In this document: positions 40,727 to 49,188 of the stretch, piece by piece
Layout of the letters: the number at the start of each line of letters is the position of its first letter
Numbering within the stretch: position 1 is the stretch's first letter
Assembly (NCBI RefSeq): GCF_003149145.1
Contig: NZ_QGDQ01000010.1
Span: forward strand, 1-64,000
Direction of reading: 5' to 3'
DNA from: Quadrisphaera granulorum
Lineage (GTDB): Bacteria > Actinomycetota > Actinomycetes > Actinomycetales > Quadrisphaeraceae
DNA length: 64,000 nt
Program-made: the position numbers and the translations under genes
The notes under the pieces: model-generated
What the model was told of the DNA's origin: nothing
Seen by the model: the letters and a program-made list of their open reading frames with translations, nothing else
The model's database searches: none

Positions 40727-41197
40727 GTGGCTCGCAACAAGCGTGCCGCGCACGACTACGAACTGACCCACCGCTACGAGGCCGGCGTCGTCCTCGTCGG
40801 CACCGAGGTGAAGGCTCTGCGCCAGGGCCGCGCCTCGCTGTCGGAGAGCTGGGTGGAGATCGACGACGCCGGGGAGGCGTGGCTGTACGGCGCGCACATC
40901 CCGGAGTACTCCCAGGGCAGCTGGACCAACCACTCCGCGCGTCGCCCGCGCAAGCTGCTGCTGCACGCCGCGCAGCTGCGGCGCCTGGCGGAGAGCTCCC
41001 GCGAGGGCGGCTGGACCGTCGTCCCGACCAGCCTGTACTTCCTCGGGTCGTGGGTGAAGGTCGAGGTGGCCATCGCCCGCGGCAAGGCCGAGCACGACAA
41101 GCGTCAGACCTTGCGCGAGCGCCAGGACGCCCGCGAGGCCGAGCGCGTCATGGCCGCCCACCGCCGCAGCAGCAGGGGTTCCCGTGCTGCGTCGTGA
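40727..41197 (+). CDS. smpB: SsrA-binding protein SmpB
   Basis: A 156-residue SmpB with the family segments RAAHDYELTHRYEAGVVLVG, TEVKALRQGRASLSESWVEI, AHIPEYSQGSWTNHSARRPRKLLLHAAQL and a basic tail, GKAEHDKRQTLRERQDAREAER. It binds tmRNA and brings it to stalled ribosomes for trans-translation. GTG at 40727 has GAGGAGGGG upstream. The ftsEX genes often found beside actinobacterial smpB are absent here, and no tmRNA gene was recognised in the window. Its end overlaps the DUF218 gene by 14 bases. Confidence 0.97.
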   Translation: MARNKRAAHDYELTHRYEAGVVLVGTEVKALRQGRASLSESWVEIDDAGEAWLYGAHIPEYSQGSWTNHSARRPRKLLLHAAQLRRLAESSREGGWTVVPTSLYFLGSWVKVEVAIARGKAEHDKRQTLRERQDAREAERVMAAHRRSSRGSRAAS

Positions 41198-41924
41198 CCC
41201 CGCCCGGGCCACCGGCTGGCTCGCCGGGCGCAGCTGGTCTCGCCGCCTGCAGCTGGCCAGCGCCAGCGTCGCGGTGATGGTGCTCCTGTGGCCCGTCGTC
41301 GACATCGCCGTCAACACCGCCTGGTCGCACCGTCGCGTGGACGCCAACCACCTCGACGCCGTCGTCGTCCTCGGCTCCAGTCTCGACGCCGGCCAGGTGA
41401 CCCCGCTGCTGGAGAGCCGCGCGCGTCGGGCGGCGGACCTCGTCGCGCAGGCCCGTCACGACGGCGGCGACCCGTGGGTGGTCACCAGCGGCGGTGTCAC
41501 CGGCCCGACCCCGGCCGACGGGCAGCCCGTCTCGGAGGCCCGTGCGCTCGGGGATCGACTGATCGCTCTCGGGGTCGAGCCGCGCCGGCTGCTGCTCGAG
41601 GAGCGCGCGCTCACCACCGCCGACAACCTCGCCTACGCGCTGCCGCTGCTCACGAGCACCGACCCTGCGGTGCGGCGAGTCGCTGTGGTCACCTCCGACG
41701 GCCATGTGGCCAGGGTGCGGCTGCTGCTGCGCCAGGCGATCTCCGAGCACCGGGTGGAGGACCGCTACGAGGTGACGTTCGTCGGTGCGTGGACTCCCCT
41801 GCAGGACGTGCGCGCCGCTCTGCTGCGCGAGATGGGGCTGGTGGCCGGGCAGCGCGCCGACACCGCCGTCACCGCCGCGTGGCTGCAGTCACGGCGCTGG
41901 AGCGGTACGGCGGACCCCGTCTGA
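41184..41924 (+). CDS. YdcF/SanA-like DUF218 protein
   Basis: A 246-residue protein with an N-terminal membrane anchor (LASASVAVMVLLWPVVDIAV, about residues 24-45) and a DUF218 domain: LDAVVVLGSSLDAGQVTPLL (about 58-77), WVVTSGGVTG, EARALGDRLIALGV, TTADNLAYALPLL and VAVVTSDGHVARVRLLL. Related SanA/ElyC proteins affect envelope integrity; the enzymatic role is unsettled. GTG at 41184 overlaps smpB by 14 bases, indicating co-translation. The stop overlaps the convergent channel gene. Confidence 0.85.
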   Translation: MLRRDPARATGWLAGRSWSRRLQLASASVAVMVLLWPVVDIAVNTAWSHRRVDANHLDAVVVLGSSLDAGQVTPLLESRARRAADLVAQARHDGGDPWVVTSGGVTGPTPADGQPVSEARALGDRLIALGVEPRRLLLEERALTTADNLAYALPLLTSTDPAVRRVAVVTSDGHVARVRLLLRQAISEHRVEDRYEVTFVGAWTPLQDVRAALLREMGLVAGQRADTAVTAAWLQSRRWSGTADPV

Positions 41925-43757
41925 GCGCAGCAGGGCCACGAGCTCGTCGGAAGGTCCGACCAGGTGGACGCGGTCTCCGGCGGCCAAGCGTGCGCTGCTG
42001 CGGGGTGACAGCTCCACAGCGCCGCCGGCGCCTCCGCCCGCGCGCAGCAGCCCGAGCACGCGGGTGCCCTGCGGGAGGTCGGCCAGGGCCGCACCGTCGA
42101 GCCCGCCCCCGGCGCTGACGCTCAGCCGCGCCACGAGCAGCGGCGCCGCCCCGGCGTAGAAGGTGCCGAGCACCTCCAGCCCGAGCGCCGCGCCCACGAA
42201 CCACGGAGCCGACAGCGCCGCGGTGGACCGCACGTGGCGGAACCCCAGCGCCCCGCCCAGCGCCGTCGCGAGGCCGGGGTCGGCCACACGCAGCACCACC
42301 GGCACGGTCCACCACCGCTCGCCGAGGAGGTCCTTGAGGGCCAGGCCGGCCTCGACGTTGACGAGGTCGTCGCTGGTGAGCACCGCCACGGCGCGGGCGC
42401 GCTCCAGCCCGGCCGCGGAGAGGACCTCCGGCTGCGTCGCGTCACCGGTGAGCACCTGCGCGCCGACTTCCCGCGCGGCCGCGGCGTACCGGTTGGCCGG
42501 GTCGGGGTCCACCACGAGCACCGGCACGTCCTGACCGCGCAGGTGACGCACCACCGCGATCCCCACCGAGCCCAGCCCGACGACGATGACGTGGGCGTCC
42601 AACGCGGTGACCCGCCGCCGGCCCAGGCCCTCCTCGAGGCGTCGGGTGACGAGCGCGTTCGTGAGGAGCGCGAAGAAGACCGTGGCCAGCGTGGCCCCGA
42701 CGAGCATGAGTGCCACGGCCCACAGCCGCAGCCACCACGCCTGGTCGCGGAAGTAGAAGTCGCCGAAGCCGACCGTGGCCACCGTCTCGACGGTGAAGTA
42801 GACGGCGTCGAGCAGGCTCATCCGGGTGCCGTCGGCCTCCCGGTAGCCGGAGAGGAGGACGACGACGGACAGCACGCCGAGCCCGCCCAGCGCTGTCAGC
42901 GCCAGGCGTAGCCGGGCGTCGAGGGCGCCGGCGAGGGTGCGCAGCAGCGACGACGGCCGGTGCCGGGCCGCCCGGGGAGCCCGGGCGCCCACGAACGCCG
43001 GCACCTGATCCGGCATCTGCCCTGACCGGTGCTCCGGCGTCTGCCGCAACCCGGGCAGGGACGCACGGGCGGCGCGGACGTCGTCCTCCGTCCCGACGAG
43101 CACCACGAGGTCACCTTCGGCCACGACCCGGTCGCGCCCGGGTGAGAGTGCCGTGGTGCCGTCGCGTCCGTCGACCACCGCCAGGGGGGCGAGGTCGCCG
43201 AAGAGCTCCCGCAGCGCGCCCTCGCGGTGCGCCTCCACCTCCAGCACGCGCAGCTCACGGCCCCCCACCTCCAGGCTTCGCACCGGGGTGGCCAGGCATG
43301 CCTGCACCACGGCCGGCGCGGACAGGGCGGCGACGTCGAGCACCGCCACCCCGGTACCCGCCAGCGCGCGGCCCACGGGCGCGTTGCCGAGCTGCGCAAC
43401 CACGCGCAGGTCCGCACGGGCCGCGCGGGCGTGCAGCGCGGTGGCGAGGGTGGCGAGGTCGTCGTCCTCGACGCACAGCAGCGCGGACGCGCCGGCCAGT
43501 CCCGCCTCCGCGAGGACCTCCGGCCGGCTCGGCTCGCCCCGCACCAGGACCGCGCCGGTGGCCTCCAGGGCCCGCAGGAGCGCAGGGTCGGGTCGGGGTT
43601 CGACCACCACCGCGCGCACGCCCGCGGCCCGGAGCTGCTGCACCGCCCGCAGGCCCTCGGCGTGCAGCCCCGCCACGACGACGTGCCCGGTCCAGCTGGA
43701 CGGCTCTGTCGACGGCTCTGTCGACGGCGAGGGCGCGGGGATCTCCACGCCGGTCAC
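41889..43757 (-). CDS. Potassium channel with RCK domains on both sides
   Basis: A 622-residue ion-channel protein of unusual order. Residues about 15-240 form a TrkA-N/RCK-like regulatory unit (HVVVAGLHAEGLRAVQQL, then a C-subdomain with GDLVVLVG). Residues about 270-375 hold a two-helix pore with the selectivity filter ETVATVGFGDFY (TVGFGD). Residues about 385-620 form a second RCK unit (VIVVGLGSVGIAVVRHLR, GDATQPEVLSAAGL, GDRVHLVG). Most bacterial channels have a single C-terminal RCK. It should gate K+ flux by nucleotide or ion binding. The start GTG 43757 has no strong ribosome site; 43748 is possible. Confidence 0.85.
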   Translation of the reverse strand: MTGVEIPAPSPSTEPSTEPSSWTGHVVVAGLHAEGLRAVQQLRAAGVRAVVVEPRPDPALLRALEATGAVLVRGEPSRPEVLAEAGLAGASALLCVEDDDLATLATALHARAARADLRVVAQLGNAPVGRALAGTGVAVLDVAALSAPAVVQACLATPVRSLEVGGRELRVLEVEAHREGALRELFGDLAPLAVVDGRDGTTALSPGRDRVVAEGDLVVLVGTEDDVRAARASLPGLRQTPEHRSGQMPDQVPAFVGARAPRAARHRPSSLLRTLAGALDARLRLALTALGGLGVLSVVVLLSGYREADGTRMSLLDAVYFTVETVATVGFGDFYFRDQAWWLRLWAVALMLVGATLATVFFALLTNALVTRRLEEGLGRRRVTALDAHVIVVGLGSVGIAVVRHLRGQDVPVLVVDPDPANRYAAAAREVGAQVLTGDATQPEVLSAAGLERARAVAVLTSDDLVNVEAGLALKDLLGERWWTVPVVLRVADPGLATALGGALGFRHVRSTAALSAPWFVGAALGLEVLGTFYAGAAPLLVARLSVSAGGGLDGAALADLPQGTRVLGLLRAGGGAGGAVELSPRSSARLAAGDRVHLVGPSDELVALLRSDGVRRTAPAP

Positions 43758-43836
43758 CGTGCCACGCCCGCGCACCCTGCGGGAGCCTGCACGGGGGGTG
43801 TGCACGGGCCAGCGGGACGTCTGTGACCCTGGGCGG

Positions 43837-44733
43837 GTGGAGAACCGATGGGAGCCGCAGCGTGTGGCGGACGCCGTGGTGGCCTCGGAAGCGGCGATGG
43901 ACCGCCTCGACGCGGTGCGGGCGCAGGTCGCCGGGGGCGCCGCCAACACCCACGGTGGCGACCCGGGGCTGCACCGCAACCGCAGCACGGTGGTGCGCCA
44001 CGCGGTGAACTACCTCGTGGCGGTGCGCGCCGCGCAGGCGCTGGCGTCGCGGGAGGCGGTGGCGGGGCCGGTGCTCGACGTCGGCGCCGGGACGGGGGCG
44101 TTCTCCCCGCTGCTGGCCGAGCGACTGGGCCGCGAGCTGCACCTCGTCGACACCGACCCCCGCCACATGGCCCTGGCCGCGGCGGCGTTCCCGACTGCGA
44201 CGACGCACACGGATCTCGCTGCTGCTCCGCGCGGCGCCGTCGTCACCGCCATGGAGGTCATCGAGCACCTCGAGCCGGCCGACCAGGTGGGCTTCGTCGC
44301 GTCGCTCGCCGGCGCGGTGCTGCCGGGCGGGGCGCTCGTGCTCTCGACGCCGGACGAGTCCGGCTACCCCCGCGGCTGGTCGGGCTACGCCCCGCACGTC
44401 GGCCCGCTGGACGCCGCGCGCCTGGCGCGCGCGGTGGAGGCGGGCACCGGAGGGTGGCCGGTGACGGTGCTGCGCGTGGACGGGCCGACCTTCGCCCTCA
44501 CGCCGCTCGGCGCGCTCGTCCAGGGCACGGCCAACCGGGCGTGGAACCTCGTCTCCGGCGTCGCCGCCGGGCTGGAACCTCGCGTTACCGGGCTGCTCCA
44601 CCGCGTGACGAAGGACCGTCCGGCCGCTGCCGTGCCGCCCGAGGGCTCCTGGAGGGTGCGGGCGGTGGGCGACGACGACGGCGGGTGGCGCGCCGGCACC
44701 GGGCTGCTCGCGCTGGCGAGCGCGCCCACCTGA
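43837..44733 (+). CDS. Class I SAM-dependent methyltransferase
   Basis: A 298-residue protein. The N-terminal part is helical with an NRSTVVRHAVNYLVAVRAAQ segment, then motif I PVLDVGAGTGAFSPLL (about residues 78-93), LHLVDTDPRHMALA with the acidic ribose-binding residue, and VVTAMEVIEHLEPADQVGF (motif II, typical of UbiG/Hen1-like enzymes). The substrate is unknown. It is divergent from the channel gene. GTG at 43837 is used. A short GAGCACTT hairpin (44747-44768) follows and separates it from the convergent phosphatase. Confidence 0.85.
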   Translation: MENRWEPQRVADAVVASEAAMDRLDAVRAQVAGGAANTHGGDPGLHRNRSTVVRHAVNYLVAVRAAQALASREAVAGPVLDVGAGTGAFSPLLAERLGRELHLVDTDPRHMALAAAAFPTATTHTDLAAAPRGAVVTAMEVIEHLEPADQVGFVASLAGAVLPGGALVLSTPDESGYPRGWSGYAPHVGPLDAARLARAVEAGTGGWPVTVLRVDGPTFALTPLGALVQGTANRAWNLVSGVAAGLEPRVTGLLHRVTKDRPAAAVPPEGSWRVRAVGDDDGGWRAGTGLLALASAPT

Positions 44734-44788
44734 CCCGCCCCCTGTTGAGCACTTTCCGCGGCAAGTGCGGGATAGAGGGGAGCAGGGG

Positions 44789-46957
44789 TCAGCGGGTGCG
44801 GGCGGCGAGCATCGCGACGTCGTCCGAGCCGCCGACACCCACGAGCTCGACGAGGAGCGCGTCCAGCATGTCCGGCAACGGCAGGTGCGCGACCCCGGCG
44901 AGCGCATCCGCCAGCCGCTCGACGCCCTCGCCGAGGTCGCTGTCGCGGCGCTCGACCAGACCGTCGGTGTAGAGGAGCAGCGTCGATCCAGCGGGGAGTT
45001 CGACCTCGGCCTCGCTGCGCGGGCTGCCGGGCGCGAGCCCCAGGAGGAGGTCCGCCTCGTGGCCGTCGAGGGCCACGACACCCGCGCCCGGCACGGCCAT
45101 CAGCGCCGGCAGGTGCCCTGCGCTGCTCCAGCGCAGGCGCAGGTCGCCCTGGCCGTGCCCGTCGTCGGTGAGGCGGATGGCCAGCACGGTGGCGAGCAGG
45201 TCAGCGCCGAGCACGTCGAGGGTGCCGTCGAGGCGGGCCAGCAGCTGGGCCGGGGAGTCTTCCGTGGCCACGGCCAGCGTGCGCAGAGCGCTGCGGACCT
45301 GGCCCATGGCTGCGGCGGCGCCGATGTCGTGACCGGTGACGTCGCCGATGACGAGCAGGGTGGAGCCGTCGGGGTGGCGCAGCGCGTCGTACCAGTCACC
45401 GCCGACCTGGTGGCCGGCGGCGGCCGGCGCGTACCGCGCGGCGAGCTCCAGGTGGGGCAGTGCGGGCAGGTCGGTGAGCATGGCCCGCTGCAGCGTGCGC
45501 GCGGCCTCGCGCTCGGCCCGCAGCGACAGGCACCGCTGCACGGCGTGCGCGGCGGCGTCGGCGAGGGCGGTGACGAGGTCGCGCTCGGCGGTCAGCAGCG
45601 TGCGCGGGGCACTCCAACCGACGGTGAGCACCCCCAGGCACTGACCCTCGACGAGCAGCGGGGCGTGCACGGTGGCCTCGACCCCCACGAGCACCGGTAC
45701 GGCGGACGTGGCGGTCGCGGCGGCGGTGGCGGCGTCGGGGCTGAACACCAAACGGGCCTCGCGGGCTGCGACGAGCGCGCCCTGCGGCACGTCGATCGGG
45801 TCTCCGAACCTCTCGGCGAGCTCGTCGACGGGCGGCGTCGTCTCCATCGCTGGGGCGACCTGACCAGCCGCTGGCCCAGCGGGCGCTGCCGCTCCAGGGT
45901 GAACGCCCGGGCGGGACCGTTCACTGGCGACGTAGCGCAGGGCGCCGGAGCCACGCTCGTGGAGGGCGACAGCCGCCAGCTGCGCGCCGAGCCCGGTGCG
46001 CACCGCGGCGACCACGCTCGCCGCGACCTCCTCCGCCTCGCGAGCCCGGGAGACCGCCTGGCTGAGGTCGAGCAGCAGGCGGCTGCGCGCCGCGGCGATC
46101 TCGGCGTCGCGGCGCTCGCCGACGGCGCGCATCTGCGCGGTGGTCGCCTCGTCGCGGGCGCTCTCGGCAGCGGCGCGGACCTCCGCGGCGTCGGACAGCG
46201 CGCGGCGCAGCTGCAGCTCGGCGGAGCAGGCGGCGGCCAGGTCGGCCAGGAGGGCCACCTCGCGACGGGTCCAGTCGCGGGGCTCCGGGGAGAGCGCGGC
46301 GAGCGCGCCGATCGCCTCGCCCTTCGGGCCGCGCAGGGGAGCCCCGAGGTAGCCGACGGCGCCGAGATCGGTGACCACGGCGTCTTCCCGCAGCGCGGGG
46401 TCTTCGCGGGCGTCACGCACGGCCAGCGGCCGGCCGCTGGCGACCACCTGCTGGCAGGAGGAGCGGGACAGGTCGGCCAGGCGGGTCGACTGCCACGGCT
46501 CGGGCAGTCCCACGGCGCCGGGGAACAGCTGCAGGCGCCGTGAGACCAGGCTGACGACGGCGGCGGGCACGCCGAGCACCGAACAGACCAGGCGGGCGTG
46601 CCGGTCGAGGGCGCCGTCACGCGCGCCGGCTCCGCCGGGATGAGAGGTGACCAGGCCCGATGCGGCAACGGGACGCTCGGTGGCCTCCTCCGGGGGGAGG
46701 ACCTGCTCGTGCTGCTGAGCGGCCGCCTGCGCGGGGGGCAGGACGACGGAGAGCGTCGACGGGAGGGCAGCAGGCAGGAGGGCTGGCGCGGACGTGGTCA
46801 GCACCTCCACTCGGTCGACCAGGGGGGTGTCGGGCAGCACGAGGGTGCCCTCGGGCACCCCGAGGACATCGGCCTGCTCACCTGCGGAGGGACCGCGCGG
46901 CGGCACCACCGCGGACGAGGTCCCCCTGCTCGCCCCCACCCCGTAAGGATGCCCCAC
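44789..46957 (-). CDS. GAF-domain SpoIIE-type serine phosphatase (PP2C)
   Basis: About 722 residues. A first GAF domain spans roughly residues 95-240 (LVCSVLGVPAAVVSLVSRRL, SSCQQVVASGRPLAVRDARE). A coiled-coil-like Ala/Arg/Glu helix leads to a second, divergent GAF domain (about 290-470). Residues about 490-722 are SpoIIE/PP2C-like: HQVGGDWYDALRHPDGSTLL, IGDVTGHDIGAAAAMGQVRS, LLLYTDGLVERR, SDDVAMLA, with metal-binding Asp residues intact. Such proteins dephosphorylate anti-anti-sigma factors in partner switching. The N terminus is uncertain; I use GTG 46957, which avoids overlap with the divergent kinase-like gene. Confidence 0.85.
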   Translation of the reverse strand: MGHPYGVGASRGTSSAVVPPRGPSAGEQADVLGVPEGTLVLPDTPLVDRVEVLTTSAPALLPAALPSTLSVVLPPAQAAAQQHEQVLPPEEATERPVAASGLVTSHPGGAGARDGALDRHARLVCSVLGVPAAVVSLVSRRLQLFPGAVGLPEPWQSTRLADLSRSSCQQVVASGRPLAVRDAREDPALREDAVVTDLGAVGYLGAPLRGPKGEAIGALAALSPEPRDWTRREVALLADLAAACSAELQLRRALSDAAEVRAAAESARDEATTAQMRAVGERRDAEIAAARSRLLLDLSQAVSRAREAEEVAASVVAAVRTGLGAQLAAVALHERGSGALRYVASERSRPGVHPGAAAPAGPAAGQVAPAMETTPPVDELAERFGDPIDVPQGALVAAREARLVFSPDAATAAATATSAVPVLVGVEATVHAPLLVEGQCLGVLTVGWSAPRTLLTAERDLVTALADAAAHAVQRCLSLRAEREAARTLQRAMLTDLPALPHLELAARYAPAAAGHQVGGDWYDALRHPDGSTLLVIGDVTGHDIGAAAAMGQVRSALRTLAVATEDSPAQLLARLDGTLDVLGADLLATVLAIRLTDDGHGQGDLRLRWSSAGHLPALMAVPGAGVVALDGHEADLLLGLAPGSPRSEAEVELPAGSTLLLYTDGLVERRDSDLGEGVERLADALAGVAHLPLPDMLDALLVELVGVGGSDDVAMLAARTR

Positions 46958-47081
46958 CGGGAGACAGCGCGAGGGCGGTTCCGGCGAGCCGGTTCGACTC
47001 ACGCGGCGGGTCGCGCCGGAGCAGGCCAGACTTGGGGCGCCGGCGATCGCCGGCAGCGACCGGACCACCAAGGGGGCGGCG

Positions 47082-47495
47082 GTGTGCGATGTGACGGAGT
47101 CGACGAGCACCACGCTGCCCTCCGACCCCCGGGCCGCCCGGCTGGCGAGGGTGTTCCTGCGCAGCGCCCGGTGCCCGGCCCACCACGCCACTGTCCTCGA
47201 CGACGCCGAGCTGCTGACGTCCGAGCTCGTGACCAACGCGGTGCTCCACGGAGCGCCGCCGGTGACCCTGGCGGTGGAGTGCGACACCACCAGCGGGATG
47301 CGCGTGCGCGTCACGGACGGCAGCGCCCGCCAGCCCCGGCCCCGCACGGCTCGGGTGGCGGACGTCGACGGGCGAGGCATGGCCCTGGTCGACCTGCTCT
47401 CTGCCGCCTGGGGCGCCGAACCGACCGACCGCGGCAAGGAGGTGTGGTTCCTGCTGAGACCCAGCCAGGACACCCCACCCAGCCCCGGCACCTAA
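47082..47495 (+). CDS. HATPase-fold anti-sigma-factor-like protein
   Basis: A 137-residue GHKL ATPase of the RsbW/SpoIIAB-like group. DPRAARLARVFLRSARCPAH forms the first helix, ELLTSELVTNAVLHG is the N box (metal/ATP Asn) and DVDGRGMALVDLLSAAWG is the G1/G2 region. Such proteins bind sigma factors or phosphorylate anti-anti-sigma partners. Its position divergent from one SpoIIE phosphatase and close to a second suggests a signalling module, but no sigma factor or STAS-domain partner is present in the window. GTG at 47082 is the start. Confidence 0.85.
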   Translation: MCDVTESTSTTLPSDPRAARLARVFLRSARCPAHHATVLDDAELLTSELVTNAVLHGAPPVTLAVECDTTSGMRVRVTDGSARQPRPRTARVADVDGRGMALVDLLSAAWGAEPTDRGKEVWFLLRPSQDTPPSPGT

Positions 47496-47669
47496 ATCCG
47501 GGACCGGCTTTCGGGGTGGGTCTGCGACGTTGCTCACCGTCTGAGCAGCCCGCGTGCGACACGCGTCGCTGGACGCGGGAGGATAGGAGCCGGAGATTTC
47601 GCCCGGCGCCCTGCGCGGGGCTGGCACGCACCACCGACGTCGCCTGACGTCCTCACCGAGGAGGCTGCG

Positions 47670-49181
47670 CTGAGCGCCCAGGAGTCCACGGTCCCGAACG
47701 CGCGTGCCGCTGGCGCCGCACCCGACGTCGTCATGGTCGGCGGCGGCATCATGAGTGCCACCCTCGCGGCCCTGCTGGGCCTGGTGCAGCCGGACTGGTC
47801 CGTCGTCGTCCTCGAGTCGGGGCCGTCGGTGGGCCTGGAGAGCTCCGACCCGTGGAACAACGCCGGCACCGGTCACGCAGCACTGTGCGAGCTGAACTAC
47901 ACGCCGGCGGGCCCCGACGGCCGGGTGGACCCGGCCAAGGCCGTCGGCATCAACGAGCAGTTCCAGGTCTCGCGGCAGCTGTGGTCCTCCCTGGTGCGCG
48001 CCGGCCTCACGGACGATCCGAAGTCCTTCATCACCTCGGTGCCGCACGTCAGCTTCGTCACCGGCGAGCAGGGGCAGCGGTACATGCGTGCCCGCTACGA
48101 GGCGCTGAAGTCACAGCTGCTGTTCTCCGAGCTGGAGCACACGGCTGACCCGGCGGAGCTCGCCGAGTGGGTGCCGCTGGTCATGGCCGGTCGTGACCCG
48201 TCGCAGAAGGTGGCCGCCACCCGCTCGCTCGCCGGGACGGACGTCAACTTCGGTGCCCTGACCTCCCTGCTGCTGGCCTCCGCGCAGCGGCGCGGCGTCC
48301 AGGTGGCCACCGGCACGCGCGTCACCGGGCTGAAGCGCACCTCCAGCGGCCGCTGGCAGGTGCTCGTGCAGGACGTCGCCACCGGTCACCGCAGCGCCCT
48401 GGTGACACCGTTCGTCTTCGTCGGCGCGGGCGGTGGCGCCCTGCCGCTGCTGCAGCACGCCGGCATCAAGGAGATCCGCGGGTTCGGTGGGTTCCCCGTG
48501 TCCGGACAGTTCCTGCGCACCCGCCGCAAGGACCTGGTCTCCCAGCACCACGCCAAGGTCTACGGGCAGGCCGAGGTCGGCGCGCCGCCGATGTCGGTGC
48601 CCCACCTCGACCTGCGCTCGGTCGACGGCGAGCAGTCGCTGCTGTTCGGGCCGTACGCCGGCTTCTCCCCCAAGTTCCTCAAGGCCGGCTCGATCTTCGA
48701 TCTGCCGCGCTCGGTCAAGGTCAACAACCTCTCCTCGATGCTGGGCGTGGCCCGCTCGGAGATGGCGCTGACCAAGTACCTCGTGCAGCAGGTGCTCCAG
48801 ACCCGCGGGCAGCGGCTCGAGGCCCTGCGGACCTTCTTCCCGGAAGCCGGCGAGGACGACTGGGAGCTCATCACCGCCGGGCAGCGCGTCCAGGTGATCA
48901 AGAAGGACCAGCGCGGCCGTGGCGTGCTGCAGTTCGGCACCGAGCTGGTGACCGGCGCCGACGGCACCATCGCCGGCCTGCTGGGTGCCTCCCCGGGCGC
49001 GTCCACCGCCGCCTCGGCGATGCTCACGCTGCTGGAGCGGTGCTTCCCGCAGAAGCTCGACGCGTGGCGCCCGCTGCTCACCGACGTCATCCCCTCCTAC
49101 GGCCGGAACCTTTCGGACGACCCCTCCCTAGCGCATCAGGTGCGTGAAGAAACCGCGCGCACCCTGCACCTGACCGCATGA
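47670..49181 (+). CDS. mqo: Malate:quinone oxidoreductase, probable CTG start
   Basis: A 503-residue FAD-dependent malate dehydrogenase. The dinucleotide motif PDVVMVGGGIMSATLAALLG lies at residues about 19-38. SSDPWNNAGTGHAALCELNYTP, ATRSLAGTDVNFGALT, FVFVGAGGGALPLLQHAGI and GFPVSGQFLRT follow, all as in Mqo. It oxidises malate to oxaloacetate and passes electrons to the quinone pool at the membrane. The first in-frame ATG (47733) cuts through the first beta strand and has no ribosome site. CTG at 47670 lies five bases after GAGGAGG (47658-47664) and gives a normal N terminus; no ATG, GTG or TTG intervenes. Confidence 0.92.
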   Translation: MSAQESTVPNARAAGAAPDVVMVGGGIMSATLAALLGLVQPDWSVVVLESGPSVGLESSDPWNNAGTGHAALCELNYTPAGPDGRVDPAKAVGINEQFQVSRQLWSSLVRAGLTDDPKSFITSVPHVSFVTGEQGQRYMRARYEALKSQLLFSELEHTADPAELAEWVPLVMAGRDPSQKVAATRSLAGTDVNFGALTSLLLASAQRRGVQVATGTRVTGLKRTSSGRWQVLVQDVATGHRSALVTPFVFVGAGGGALPLLQHAGIKEIRGFGGFPVSGQFLRTRRKDLVSQHHAKVYGQAEVGAPPMSVPHLDLRSVDGEQSLLFGPYAGFSPKFLKAGSIFDLPRSVKVNNLSSMLGVARSEMALTKYLVQQVLQTRGQRLEALRTFFPEAGEDDWELITAGQRVQVIKKDQRGRGVLQFGTELVTGADGTIAGLLGASPGASTAASAMLTLLERCFPQKLDAWRPLLTDVIPSYGRNLSDDPSLAHQVREETARTLHLTA

Positions 49182-49188
49182 CGTCCCC

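Noticed and set aside
40655-42000. tmRNA gene next to smpB
   Set aside because: The flanking DNA is fully occupied by overlapping protein genes and no tRNA-like ends or tag-peptide frame were seen.
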